Of a stretch of DNA of 25,121 nucleotides, positions 13,307-20,726 are shown piece after piece. A model generated the notes under the pieces. That model did not search any database. It was not told the origin of the DNA and was given only the letters and a program-made list of their open reading frames with translations. The position numbers and the translations under genes are program-made. The stretch's first letter is position 1; every line of letters starts with the position of its first letter. Source of the DNA: Bordetella parapertussis (GTDB lineage: Bacteria > Pseudomonadota > Gammaproteobacteria > Burkholderiales > SG8-41); the NCBI GenBank assembly GCA_945863085.1, contig CAMBCD010000003.1:1-25121 (forward strand), given 5' to 3'.

Positions 13307-14946
13307 GACTTTCTCCGGTTGTGCTGCTTTGAATAATTGACCAGGCCGTTGGTCGAGGTGTCGTGTGTTGCTGACGGCGCGGCTGCGGTGAACTCCGGCA
13401 GCAGGCCGCCGGCGAGGTGTTTGCCGTGTTCCACCCCCCACTGGTCAAAGGCGTTGATGTCCCAGATTGCGCTTTGCACGAAGCAGCGGTGTTCGTAGAG
13501 CGCGAGCAGGGCGCCGAGACTGCGCGGATTGAGCACCGGCAGCAGCAGCGTATTGCTCGGCCGGTTGCCGGGCAGCGCCTGGTGCGGCGCCAGCCGTGCC
13601 GCTTCGCGTGCGGTATTGCCCTGCTGCAGCAGGGCCTGTTCGGTTTCAGCCGCGGTCACGCCGCGCATCAGCAGGGCGGATTGCGCAAAACAGTTCGACA
13701 GCATCACCGCGTGGGTGTTTTCCACATCTGCGGCGCCCCCCAAGAGGACTTGCTGCGCAGCGCGCGGCTGGCAGCTGGTGATGAAATCCACCGGCACCGG
13801 TCGCGTGCCCTGGTGCAGCAGCTGGAAATAGGCGTGCTGGCCTTCGGTGCCGGCGCTGCCCCATAACACCGGGCCTGTGTCCTGGCGCAGTGTTTTGCCG
13901 CGCCGGCTGACGCTTTTGCCCAGGCTTTCCATTTCGAGCTGCTGCAGCCAGGCCGGCAGCAATCCCAGCCCCGGCTGATAGGGAATCACCGCGCGCGAAG
14001 CCATGCCGAAAAAATTGGCGTGCCACAGCCCGATCAGCGCCAGCAGCACCGGCATGTTTTTGTCAAAAGCTGCGCTGGCAAAATGCGCATCCATGTCTGC
14101 TGCACCGGCGAGCAGTTCATCGAAGGCGTCGGCGCCCATTGCAATCATTGCCGGCAGGCCAACGGCCGACCACAGCGAATAACGCCCGCCGACCCAGTCC
14201 CAGATTGGGAATATGCGTTCGACGGGCACGCCGAAGGCCTGGGCGGCAGCAGACTGTGCGGTCACTGCAGCGAAATGCGCGCCGTGGTCTGCAATGCCGG
14301 ACGCCTGCAGCCAGGCGCGGGCGGCCCGGGCATTGAGCAGCGTTTCCTGGGTCGAGAAACTCTTGGACTGCAGGATGAACAGCGTGGTTGCGGCATCCAG
14401 CGTCGCCAGCAGCCGGTCCAGCGATTCGCCCGGCGTGTGGATGAAATGTACGCGTGGCGAACTGGCATCCGGGGCGCAGGCCGCTGCGGCCAGTGCCGGT
14501 CCCAGCACCGAGCCGCCGATGCCCAGGCTGACGACATCGGTGATGCTGCGGCCGCCGGCGCCAAGGACTTTGCCGTCGCGCAAGGCCCTCGCCAGCTTGC
14601 GCATCGCGGCCAGCGCAGAGCGCACTTCGCGCGGCGCGTTCTCGCCGGCGCGCAGCGCAGTGTGCCAGGCGGCGCGTTTTTCCGTGGTATTGACGCGTTT
14701 GCCGGCGAGCAGGTCGCGGATCTGGTCCGGCAATCCGCGCTCCCGTGCCAGCGCCAGCAGCAGTTCCAGCGTTTCGGGAATGATCAGGTTTTTCGAGTAA
14801 TCGAGCAGCAGGCCGCAGGCTTCCAGCGAAAAGCGCTGGAAACGCTGCGGATCGGCGGCGAACAGCTCGCGCAGGCGGCGGTCATGCCACGTCCGCTGGT
14901 GAGCGGTGAGCGCACGCCAGGCAGGTGTGCGCGTCAGCGAGGCCAT
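13303..14946 (-). CDS. pgi: Glucose-6-phosphate isomerase
   Basis: Interconverts glucose-6-phosphate and fructose-6-phosphate. The 547-aa length is typical of the long PGI form. Seen: N-terminal FSLEACGLLLDYSKNLI, SLGIGGSVLGP sugar-phosphate loop, LQSKSFSTQETLLNA, PGI signature 1 (DWVGGRYSLWSAVGLP), GSAGTEGQHAYFQLLHQGT with the catalytic glutamate, and signature 2 (AIWDINAFDQWGVEHGK). The C-terminus contains NGLVNYSKQ. All expected blocks are intact. The gene is read on the minus strand, is immediately followed by the overlapping DUF6494 gene, and is preceded (at 15026) by the MITE-like element. Confidence 0.97.
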   Translation of the reverse strand: MASLTRTPAWRALTAHQRTWHDRRLRELFAADPQRFQRFSLEACGLLLDYSKNLIIPETLELLLALARERGLPDQIRDLLAGKRVNTTEKRAAWHTALRAGENAPREVRSALAAMRKLARALRDGKVLGAGGRSITDVVSLGIGGSVLGPALAAAACAPDASSPRVHFIHTPGESLDRLLATLDAATTLFILQSKSFSTQETLLNARAARAWLQASGIADHGAHFAAVTAQSAAAQAFGVPVERIFPIWDWVGGRYSLWSAVGLPAMIAMGADAFDELLAGAADMDAHFASAAFDKNMPVLLALIGLWHANFFGMASRAVIPYQPGLGLLPAWLQQLEMESLGKSVSRRGKTLRQDTGPVLWGSAGTEGQHAYFQLLHQGTRPVPVDFITSCQPRAAQQVLLGGAADVENTHAVMLSNCFAQSALLMRGVTAAETEQALLQQGNTAREAARLAPHQALPGNRPSNTLLLPVLNPRSLGALLALYEHRCFVQSAIWDINAFDQWGVEHGKHLAGGLLPEFTAAAPSATHDTSTNGLVNYSKQHNRRKS

Positions 14947-15025
14947 TTTTTTGCGGGTGCTTCGAACATGCCCGGCATTGTACCCCGGCGCTGCAACGGC
15001 GGCGGCGTTTACAATACTGTCATCC

Positions 15026-15229
15026 AGGGCCTGTTAATCATTACCTCATGAGTGCGACGGCGACGATTTGGCCCTGGGCCAAATCGTCCCGTCCCTCCGG
15101 GTTGTGTTCAAAATCGCCACTGGCTGCGTTCCTCGCCTTGCACCTATACTCATATGGGCTGCGGCAAGTGCCTTGCCACTGACGATTTTGAATACAACGC
15201 ATCTCACGAAGTAATGACTAACAGGCCCT
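15026..15229. mobile_element. MITE-like element with 27-bp terminal inverted repeats
   Basis: The ends AGGGCCTGTTA at 15026-15036 and its complement at 15219-15229 extend into imperfect 27-bp terminal inverted repeats (differences at three positions in TCATTACcTCaTGAG versus TCATTACtTCgTGAG). A second, inner inverted repeat follows on both arms (GTTGTGTTCAAAATCG with its partner, then CACTGGC-type arms and GGCTGCG). The whole 204-bp unit is therefore one long interrupted palindrome with no coding capacity. It lies between divergent pgi and lrgA. No target-site duplication is obvious. Being a MITE rather than a one-off palindrome needs a second copy elsewhere. Confidence 0.7.
15062..15088. repeat. 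Perfect 27-nt palindrome nested in the MITE left arm
   Basis: GACGATTTGGCCC, a single T, then GGGCCAAATCGTC: 13-bp perfect arms. Comparison of the two MITE arms shows that about 45 bp containing this palindrome are present only on the left. Confidence 0.8.
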
Positions 15230-15240
15230 AGGGGATGTCA

Positions 15241-15621
15241 ATGCTGGGCGCGCTCACGGTGTTGCTGGTGTTTCAACTGATCGGCGAGGTGATCGTGCAG
15301 TTTGCGGGCCTGCCGATCCCCGGGCCGGTGATCGGCCTGCTGCTGCTGTTCCTCAGCCTGTGCGCGCGCGGCAGCCTCGCCGTGCCGCTGCGCGACACCG
15401 CCAACGGCCTGCTGCAGCATTTGTCGCTGCTGTTCGTGCCCGCCGGGGTCGGCGTGATGGTGCATTTCTCGCGGGTGGCCGGCGAATGGCTGCCGATCCT
15501 CGCCGCGACCATCATCAGCACCGCGCTGGCGATCGGCGTCAGCGCACTGGTGATGCAGGCGCTGATGCGCGGCCGCAGCAACGACGGGGGCGGCGGAGAC
15601 GGAGACGGAGGAAAGGCATGA
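15241..15621 (+). CDS. lrgA: LrgA/CidA-family membrane protein
   Basis: A holin-like small inner-membrane protein of the CidA/LrgA (YohJ) family; with LrgB it affects murein hydrolase activity, autolysis or small-metabolite (pyruvate/glycolate) export in studied species. The 126-aa product has four hydrophobic segments and the family motif GLPIPGPVIGLLLLFLSL, then LLQHLSLLFVPAGVGVMVH. The tail is polar and glycine/aspartate-rich (NDGGGGDGDGGKA). I chose the ATG at 15241 because AGGGG at 15230-15234 is properly spaced; the ATG at 15235 would abut it. The stop overlaps lrgB in ATGA. The MITE ends 11 bp before the start. Confidence 0.9.
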   Translation: MLGALTVLLVFQLIGEVIVQFAGLPIPGPVIGLLLLFLSLCARGSLAVPLRDTANGLLQHLSLLFVPAGVGVMVHFSRVAGEWLPILAATIISTALAIGVSALVMQALMRGRSNDGGGGDGDGGKA

Positions 15622-16343
15622 CCCCGCGCATCGCCGATGTCTGGGTTTATCTTTCCGCGAGCCCGCTGCTCGGGCTGACCCTGACACTGGTCGCCTACCA
15701 GGCTGCGTACTGGATTTACCAGCGCGCGCATTTCAATCCGCTGCTGAACCCGGTGCTGCTGGCGATACTGGTGCTGGTTGCTGCATTGACGCTGACCGGC
15801 ACCGCCTACGCCACTTATTTCGATGGCGCCAAGTTTGTGCATTTCCTGCTCGGTCCGGCAACGGTCGCGCTGGCGGTACCGCTGTACCTGCAGTTCGACA
15901 AACTGAAAAAACTCGCGCTGCCGCTGGCCGTGGCACTGCTTGCCGGTTCGCTGACTGCGATCGTGTCCGCGGTGGGCATCGCCTGGCTGCTCGGCGCCAG
16001 CGAGACCACGTTGCTGTCGCTGGCGCCGAAATCGGTGACCACGCCGATCGCGATGGGCATTGCCGAAAAAATCGGCGGCATCCCGTCGCTGGCTGCGGTG
16101 CTGGTGATGCTGACCGGCGTCAGCGGTGCGGTGATGGCCAAATACGTGCTCGACGGACTGCGCATCACTGATTTCAGCGTGCGCGGTTTCGCGGTCGGCA
16201 TCGCCGCCCATGGCATCGGCACTGCGCGCGCGTTCCAGGTCAGCGAGCAGGCGGGCGCCTTTGCCGGGCTCGGCATGGGCATGAACGGCCTGGTGACGGC
16301 GATGCTCGCACCGCTGCTGCTGATCCTGTGGCGATGGATTTGA
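15618..16343 (+). CDS. lrgB: LrgB/CidB-family membrane protein
   Basis: Partner of LrgA; a polytopic inner-membrane protein of the LrgB/YohK family, related to plastid PLGG1 glycolate/glycerate transporters. The 241-aa product carries the family signatures FLLGPATVALAVPLY, LAPKSVTTPIAMGIAEKIGG, VLVMLTGVSGAV, and GIAAHGIGTARAFQ, with about seven membrane segments. The ATG at 15618 overlaps the lrgA stop by 4 bp, the usual lrgAB arrangement. The EI24-like gene begins 13 bp after its stop, so the three genes are probably one transcript. Confidence 0.95.
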   Translation: MTPRIADVWVYLSASPLLGLTLTLVAYQAAYWIYQRAHFNPLLNPVLLAILVLVAALTLTGTAYATYFDGAKFVHFLLGPATVALAVPLYLQFDKLKKLALPLAVALLAGSLTAIVSAVGIAWLLGASETTLLSLAPKSVTTPIAMGIAEKIGGIPSLAAVLVMLTGVSGAVMAKYVLDGLRITDFSVRGFAVGIAAHGIGTARAFQVSEQAGAFAGLGMGMNGLVTAMLAPLLLILWRWI

Positions 16344-16356
16344 TGGAAACCATCTG

Positions 16357-17073
16357 ATGCACGACGTCATTGCCGCACTGACCCGCGCCGCGGGCAATCT
16401 TTTCGACCGGCGCATCATCGCCCTCGTGTTCCTGCCGATGCTCGGCAGCCTGGTTCTGTGGATGGTGCTGGCGTGGCTGTTCTGGGATGCCTGGACGGGT
16501 GGCATCACCGCGGCCATGGCTTCGACCACGGTGGCGGGCTGGCTGCAGGGCTGGAGCGCGACCTGGGTGATCGATTACACGGCGGCGCTGGTGGTGCTGA
16601 TTGCGATCCTGCCGGCGATGCTGGTGACCGCGCTGCTGATCACCGAAATCTTTGCGATGCCGGTGATCGTAAAATTTGTTGCCGGGGGTTATCACCCGGA
16701 TCTGCAGCGCGCCGCCGGCGGCACGCTGGCCGGCAGCCTGTTCAATGCCACCATTGGCATTGTTGTGTTTGCGGTGTTGTGGGTATTCACATTGCCGCTG
16801 TGGCTGACCGGTGTCGGTGCTGTGCTGGCCCCGGTGCTGACCTCGGCGTACCTGAATCAACGGCTGTTCCGCTACGACGCGCTGGCCGAACACGCCAGCC
16901 CGGAAGAATTCACGCGGATCGTAAGCAGCTCGCGCGGCGACCTGTTCCTGCTCGGCATCCTGTTGTCGCTGTTGTTGTACGTACCAGTGGTCAATCTGCT
17001 GGTGCCGGTGCTGTCCGGGCTGGCGTTTACGCAGTTCTGCCTGGCAAAACTGGCTGCTGCCCGCCGTAACTGA
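16357..17073 (+). CDS. EI24/CysZ-like membrane protein
   Basis: A 238-aa polytopic inner-membrane protein with the EI24 (CysZ-type) layout. It starts MHDVIAALTRAAGNLFDRR and has a long hydrophobic pair around residues 20-45 and 70-105. The hallmark segment GTLAGSLFNATIGIVVFAVLWVFTLPLWL follows, then VLAPVLTSAYLNQRLFRYDALAEHAS and a C-terminal helix pair ending VVNLLVPVLSGLAFTQFCL. CysZ in enterobacteria is a sulfate transporter, but no cysteine-biosynthesis genes are near, so transport of sulfate is not claimed. It lies directly downstream of lrgAB. Confidence 0.82.
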   Translation: MHDVIAALTRAAGNLFDRRIIALVFLPMLGSLVLWMVLAWLFWDAWTGGITAAMASTTVAGWLQGWSATWVIDYTAALVVLIAILPAMLVTALLITEIFAMPVIVKFVAGGYHPDLQRAAGGTLAGSLFNATIGIVVFAVLWVFTLPLWLTGVGAVLAPVLTSAYLNQRLFRYDALAEHASPEEFTRIVSSSRGDLFLLGILLSLLLYVPVVNLLVPVLSGLAFTQFCLAKLAAARRN

Positions 17074-17230
17074 TGGGTCGGCAGGGCTTGAAATCAGGAA
17101 CCTTGCCCCAATATCGGATTTAATGGCCTAAGCCTGTGTCTGCGCCTTGGGTCTGCTTCGCGCGTGCTTCAAAGACCCGCCCGAAAAGTCCGGGCCGGCT
17201 TTTGCTGCATTGGATCAAAATGATATTGTT

Positions 17231-17244
17231 CAGGCATCTGCCTG
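17231..17244. promoter_or_regulatory. Small palindrome upstream of the DUF883 operon
   Basis: CAGGCA-TC-TGCCTG, a perfect 6-bp inverted repeat 44 bp before the DUF883 GTG start, in the 214-bp gap after the EI24 gene. It could be an operator; nothing else supports that. Confidence 0.25.
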
Positions 17245-17287
17245 TTGGTGCCGATTGTTATTTACTTTCCATGAGAGGAACCTGCCC

Positions 17288-17614
17288 GTGAATACAGCAA
17301 CCGGAAGCAATGCAACTGATATCACCAAGGAAAAACTGATCAGCGACTTCAAGGTCGTGGTCGCGGATGCCGAAGCGCTGCTGAAGGCTTCGGCCGGACA
17401 GGGTGGTGAAGCCCTGGCTGCCGTGCGCACGCGGGTGCAGGAGTCGCTGGCGATCGCCAAGGAAAAGATGCTCGACGCCGAGGAAGAACTGCTGGCGAAG
17501 ACCAAGGAAGCGGCCCGCGTCACCGACGAATACGTGCACGACCACCCCTGGCATGCGGTGGGCGTCGCCGCCGGTGTCGGCCTGGTGATCGGCCTGCTGA
17601 TCGGCCGGCGTTAA
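17288..17614 (+). CDS. DUF883 family protein (ElaB/YqjD type)
   Basis: A 108-aa protein of the ElaB/YqjD family. E. coli members are inner-membrane, stationary-phase proteins that bind ribosomes. Seen: a long charged helix with regular heptads (ITKEKLISDFKVVVADAEAL to AKTKEAARVTDEYVHDH), then HPWHAVGVAAGVGLVIGLLIGRR. The last segment is a C-terminal membrane anchor with glycine-zipper spacing and a basic end. I chose the GTG at 17288 because GAGAGGAA lies 8-9 nt upstream. The longer frame from 17147 adds an N-terminus unlike the family. The next gene starts 6 bp after its stop. Confidence 0.9.
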   Translation: MNTATGSNATDITKEKLISDFKVVVADAEALLKASAGQGGEALAAVRTRVQESLAIAKEKMLDAEEELLAKTKEAARVTDEYVHDHPWHAVGVAAGVGLVIGLLIGRR

Positions 17615-17620
17615 TCCTTC

Positions 17621-18007
17621 ATGGCTGAATCCCGCGAGGCGGAAGGCCTGCTGGCGTCGCTGAAAACGCTGACCTTGACGCTGGTCGGAGTGGTGCAGAC
17701 CCGCCTCGAGCTGTTGTCCACGGATATCGCCGAGGAGCGGGCGCGTCTGACGGGCATCATGATTTCGGCGATGGTGGCGCTGTTCTGCCTCGGTGTCGGC
17801 GTGGTGCTGCTCGCAATATTGATCGTGGTGGTGTTCTGGGAGTCGCACCGCGTTGTCACGCTGGGTCTGCTGACGGCAGTATTCCTGGCATCCGGCGCCG
17901 GCTTGTGGGGCCTCGCCATGCATAAATTGCGCAGCAAACCGCGCCTGTTCGATGCCAGCATTAGCGACCTGGCCAAGGACCGCGACCAGCTGTCCTCCGG
18001 ATCATGA
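17621..18007 (+). CDS. YqjE-like phage-holin-superfamily membrane protein
   Basis: A 128-aa protein with an N-terminal amphipathic helix (GLLASLKTLTLTLVGVVQTR), the charged ELLSTDIAEERARL segment, then two transmembrane helices (about residues 47-71 and 80-100). This is the YqjE/Holin-X layout. It sits between DUF883 and YqjK genes exactly as in the enterobacterial yqjD-yqjE-yqjK operon. It overlaps the next gene by 4 bp (ATGA). Despite the family name, a lysis role is not expected in this context; a membrane-stress role is inferred. Confidence 0.88.
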   Translation: MAESREAEGLLASLKTLTLTLVGVVQTRLELLSTDIAEERARLTGIMISAMVALFCLGVGVVLLAILIVVVFWESHRVVTLGLLTAVFLASGAGLWGLAMHKLRSKPRLFDASISDLAKDRDQLSSGS

Positions 18008-18294
18008 GTGAACTCGAAGCGGTGATCGCGCGGCGCAAACGGCTGGTGGCACAGTCCGCGCTGCAGCGCGCGACGCTGACGCGCTGTATTGCGCCGTGGC
18101 AGCCACGGCTGGCATGGGTGGATCGCGGCATCGCCGCGGTGACTTATGTGCGTCGTTATCCTGTGGCGCTGGCCGGCCTGGGTCTGCTGGTAGCAGCGTT
18201 GCGGCCGCATCGCGCGGCTGGTTGGGTGCAGCGCGGCTTTATGTTGTGGCAGATCGGTAGTTCATTTCGCAACACATTACGCGATCGCCGCTGA
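18004..18294 (+). CDS. YqjK-like protein
   Basis: A 96-aa basic protein with RRKRLVAQSALQRATL near the N-terminus, a segment around VDRGIAAVTYVRRYPVALAGLGLLVAALRP and an arginine-rich end. This matches YqjK-type proteins that follow yqjE. The weak sequence conservation of the family makes context the main support. The start overlaps the yqjE stop by 4 bp. It is the last gene of the operon; no clear terminator follows, only an AT-rich tract. Confidence 0.75.
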   Translation: MSELEAVIARRKRLVAQSALQRATLTRCIAPWQPRLAWVDRGIAAVTYVRRYPVALAGLGLLVAALRPHRAAGWVQRGFMLWQIGSSFRNTLRDRR

Positions 18295-18310
18295 ATAAAT
18301 TATTGTTTAT

Positions 18311-18323
18311 AATCAATAACTTA
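18311..18323. promoter_or_regulatory. IHF-like consensus match
   Basis: AATCAATAACTTA fits WATCAANNNNTTR exactly. It is in the AT-rich gap (TATTGTTTATAATC...) between yqjK and the decayed DUF1428 gene, where the two strands converge. With a 13-bp degenerate pattern in AT-rich DNA a chance match is quite possible. Confidence 0.2.
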
Positions 18324-18409
18324 TAGTTTTTCCGGTGTGCTGCCTTGCCAGCACCCCACTCAAGCCGTAGAGCATTCCTGTCCACCATGCCGCGCTGGTC
18401 TGCTGCGAA

Positions 18410-18604
18410 TCAGAAGCTGACCAGTTTTTTGAATCCGCCGCAGATCATGCGCTTGGCATCGAAGGGCATGTTTTTCATGTCACACATTTCAGCGAGGCGC
18501 GGATCCTTCATCACTTTTGCATTGACGCGGTCGCGGTGGGCGCGTGATTTGTAGACGATCCAGGCAAATACCACTGTCTCGCCGGTTTTGAGCTTTACAC
18601 TCTG
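18410..18604 (-). pseudogene. DUF1428 gene fragment (C-terminal half)
   Basis: The frame reads QSVKLKTGETVVFAWIVYKS, then RAHRDRVNAKVMKDPRLAEM, then MPFDAKRMICGGFKKLVSF. This is the C-terminal half of a DUF1428 protein (stress- or quinol-type dimeric alpha/beta-barrel fold, about 115 aa when complete). The N-terminal half, which should start with MYVDGFVV-type sequence, is absent. Instead the frame continues upstream into sigma-factor DNA in the wrong frame. DUF1428-type and DGPF/YCII proteins are frequent neighbours of the sigma-factor family seen here, so a deletion probably removed the end of one gene and the start of the other. The junction is at about 18598-18606. Confidence 0.8.
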
Positions 18605-19459
18605 CGCGTCGCCAGAGCACGCTCCACCAGCGCGATGCCCTCTGTGATCTGTTTGTGGTTCCACAGCCGGCGGTCCTGGTCTTCGAGCAGGATCAGGTCG
18701 CCCGAGGCTTGTGTTCTCGCGGCGCGCCGCGATTCATGCAGCAGCATCAGCGCCAGCAGGCCCAGAACTTCCGGCTCCGGCAGCAGGTCGGCGATCAGCC
18801 GTGCGAGTCGTATTGCTTCTACCGACAGGTCATGCCGCGTCAGCGTGTTGCCCGATGATGCGGTGTACCCTTCGTTGAATACCAGGTAGATCACCCGCAG
18901 CACACTGTCGAGCCGGTCGGACAGGTCTTCCGGTGCGGGCACCTGGTAGGGATTTTCGCGTCACGAATCTTGTTCTTGGCGCGCACGATGCGCTGCGCCA
19001 GGGTCGGCGGCGCGGTGAGGAAGGCGTGGGCGATTTCTTCGGTGGTCAGGCCGCAGACTTCGCGCAGCGTCAGCGCCACCTGTGCGTCGGGCTGCAGGGC
19101 CGGGTGGCAGCAGGTGAATATCAAGCGCAGCCGGTCGTCCGCGATGTCTTCGGTTTCGGGCGAGTCAGGAGCGGCAATGTTTTTCGCGGCGGCATCGTCC
19201 AGTTCATCCACCCGCGCATCGCGGCGGATGGCACAATGGCCTTGAAGCGGCCGGCCGAGACCAGCCAGGCGCGGGGATTCGCCGGCACACCGTCGCGCGG
19301 CCATTGTTCGAGTGCTGCGCGAAAGGCTTCGTGCAACGCCTCCTCGGCGGCATCAAAATCACCGAGCAGGCGGATCAGCGTCGCGAACACGCGGCGCGAC
19401 TCGCTGCGGTAGACGGCGTCTACCGTCACGTGCATGGTTCTGGATTGTTCCTCGCTCAT
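18598..19459 (-). pseudogene. RNA polymerase sigma factor gene, two frameshifts and 3' deletion
   Basis: Remnant of an ECF-like sigma factor with a C-terminal DUF6596 domain. The N-terminus is MSEEQSRTMHVTVDAVYRSE through LIRLLGDFDAAEEALHEAFR and NPRAWLVSAGRFKAI. One base is missing near 19233/19234: restoring it gives KAIDAIRRDARVDEL. The second frame reads DDRLRLIFTCCHPALQPDAQ, then TTEEIAHAFL and IRDAKIP. One base is missing again in the C-run (G-run on plus) at 18949-18951. The third frame reads VPAPEDLSDRLDSVLRVIYL, VFNEGYTASSG, SRRAARTQASGDLILLEDQD and ALATRR, then breaks into DUF1428 sequence. About 150 or more C-terminal residues are missing. The deletion shows genuine decay; the single-base shifts alone could be sequencing errors. 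Confidence 0.87.
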
Positions 19460-19507
19460 TTGCGGCGCCCTGATTGCGCCGTAGTGTAAACGAGGCGGGG
19501 TGGCGGC

Positions 19508-20494
19508 TCAGTTCGGCGTGATACCGGCATCCTTGATGACCTTGCGCCAGCGCGCGAGTTCGGTGCGGATCATGTTGCCCATTTCCTGCGGCGTGGTGGA
19601 GGTCGGCACCATGCCGATGGATTCAAGGTGTTTGATGATGCCGGGATCAGCGACGGCGTTTTTCATTTCGGCGTTCACTCTTTTCACCACATGCGCCGGC
19701 GTGCCGGCGGGTCCGAGGAATCCGTACCAGGTGGTGTTGTTGAAGCCGGGATAGGTCTCGGCGATGGCGGGAACGTCGGGCAGTGATTTCAACCGCGTCG
19801 GGTGGCCGATGGCGATCGCGCGCACCTTGCCGGTGGCCATGTGCGGCTGCCAGGGCGCTGCGCCGCCGAAAATCGCCTGGACCCGGCCGGAGAGCAGGTC
19901 CACTGTTGCCGCGCCGCCGCCCTTGTACGGCACATGCGTGAATTTGGCGCCGCTCAGCGAGGTCAGCAGTTCGATGCCAAGGTGGTTGGGGGTGCCGGTG
20001 CCGGGTGACGCAAAATTGATCTTGCCAGGCTGCGCCTTGGCGAGATCCACCAGCTCTTTCACATTCCTCGCCGGAACCGACGGATGGACCACGATCAGGA
20101 ACGGCACATACACGCCGACGCCGATGGGCGTGAAATCCTTCTCCGGGTCATACGACAGTTTGGTGCCGAAGGCGGCGCTGACCACCAGCCCGCCGGAAGT
20201 GCCGAGCACCAGCGTGTAACCGTCGGGCGTCGCTTTGGCGGCAATGCCGTGGCCGATGGTCGAACCCGCGCCGGGCCGGTTGTCGATGACCATCGTGGTG
20301 CCGAATTTCTCCGAGAACCAGATGCCGAAAGCGCGCGCGGTGGGATCAGTGGTGCCGCCCGGCGGATAGGGCACGATGATGCGCACCGGGCGGTTGGGAT
20401 AATTTTCGGCGGCCTGGACCGTGAACGGCGCGAACAGCAGCGCAGCAACGAGCGGGATGAAAGGAACGGCCATCCACTGCGGACGTACCAGCAT
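19508..20494 (-). CDS. Bug-family periplasmic receptor (TctC-like)
   Basis: Extracytoplasmic solute receptor of the tripartite tricarboxylate transporter family, binding a carboxylate-type ligand in the periplasm. The 328-aa protein has a signal peptide (hydrophobic to about residue 28, ending FTVQAAENYP). It then has the Bug signatures: YPNRPVRIIVPYPPGGTTDP, VIDNRPGAGSTIGHGIAAK, PDGYTLVLG, FASPGTGTPNHLGIELL, THVPYKGGGAATVDLLSGRV and WYGFLGPAGTP. GGAGGAG lies 7-8 nt before the ATG at 20494. It is alone, with no TctA/TctB membrane genes here, as is usual for the expanded Bug families of Burkholderiales. Confidence 0.95.
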   Translation of the reverse strand: MLVRPQWMAVPFIPLVAALLFAPFTVQAAENYPNRPVRIIVPYPPGGTTDPTARAFGIWFSEKFGTTMVIDNRPGAGSTIGHGIAAKATPDGYTLVLGTSGGLVVSAAFGTKLSYDPEKDFTPIGVGVYVPFLIVVHPSVPARNVKELVDLAKAQPGKINFASPGTGTPNHLGIELLTSLSGAKFTHVPYKGGGAATVDLLSGRVQAIFGGAAPWQPHMATGKVRAIAIGHPTRLKSLPDVPAIAETYPGFNNTTWYGFLGPAGTPAHVVKRVNAEMKNAVADPGIIKHLESIGMVPTSTTPQEMGNMIRTELARWRKVIKDAGITPN

Positions 20495-20552
20495 GGTTTA
20501 CTCCTCCACGGCCATTGTCAGATTATTGTTTGTTTGAGCTGCCGACGTGAAT

Positions 20553-20587
20553 GATTGCAGGTTCAAAAATGGATTGTAGGTTCAAAA
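20553..20587. repeat. Short tandem direct repeat
   Basis: GATTGCAGGTTCAAAA at 20553-20568 and GATTGTAGGTTCAAAA at 20572-20587: two 16-nt copies with one difference, 19-bp period. They are in the 232-bp gap between the Bug receptor and the GST, where no gene is recognised. About two helical turns separate them, which suits a pair of protein sites, but they may be incidental. Confidence 0.5.
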
Positions 20588-20726
20588 GCAGGCATCCGCC
20601 AAGCGGCGGGCCCGTTTTTAACCCCGTGCTGACGTTGCGGCGCCGACTGCGGCAGTTCTGCGAGTTCCTTCTTGCAGAACTTCGCCATGCTGCTGCGCCC
20701 GCATCACGGTCAGCCTTGTTTTTGGC

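Noticed and set aside
15273..16529. 418-codon minus-strand frame opposite lrgAB and the EI24 gene
   Set aside because: Gln/His/Arg-rich shadow of GC-biased membrane-protein codons; lrgA and lrgB on the plus strand show clear family motifs and overlap coupling.
17147..17287. N-terminal extension of the DUF883 gene
   Set aside because: The 47 extra residues are unlike the family, and the GTG at 17288 has a well-spaced GAGAGGAA.
20563..20688. Minus-strand 41-codon ORF beginning MAKFCKKELAELPQ
   Set aside because: No ribosome-binding site or recognisable family, and it runs into the direct repeat; possible but unsupported.
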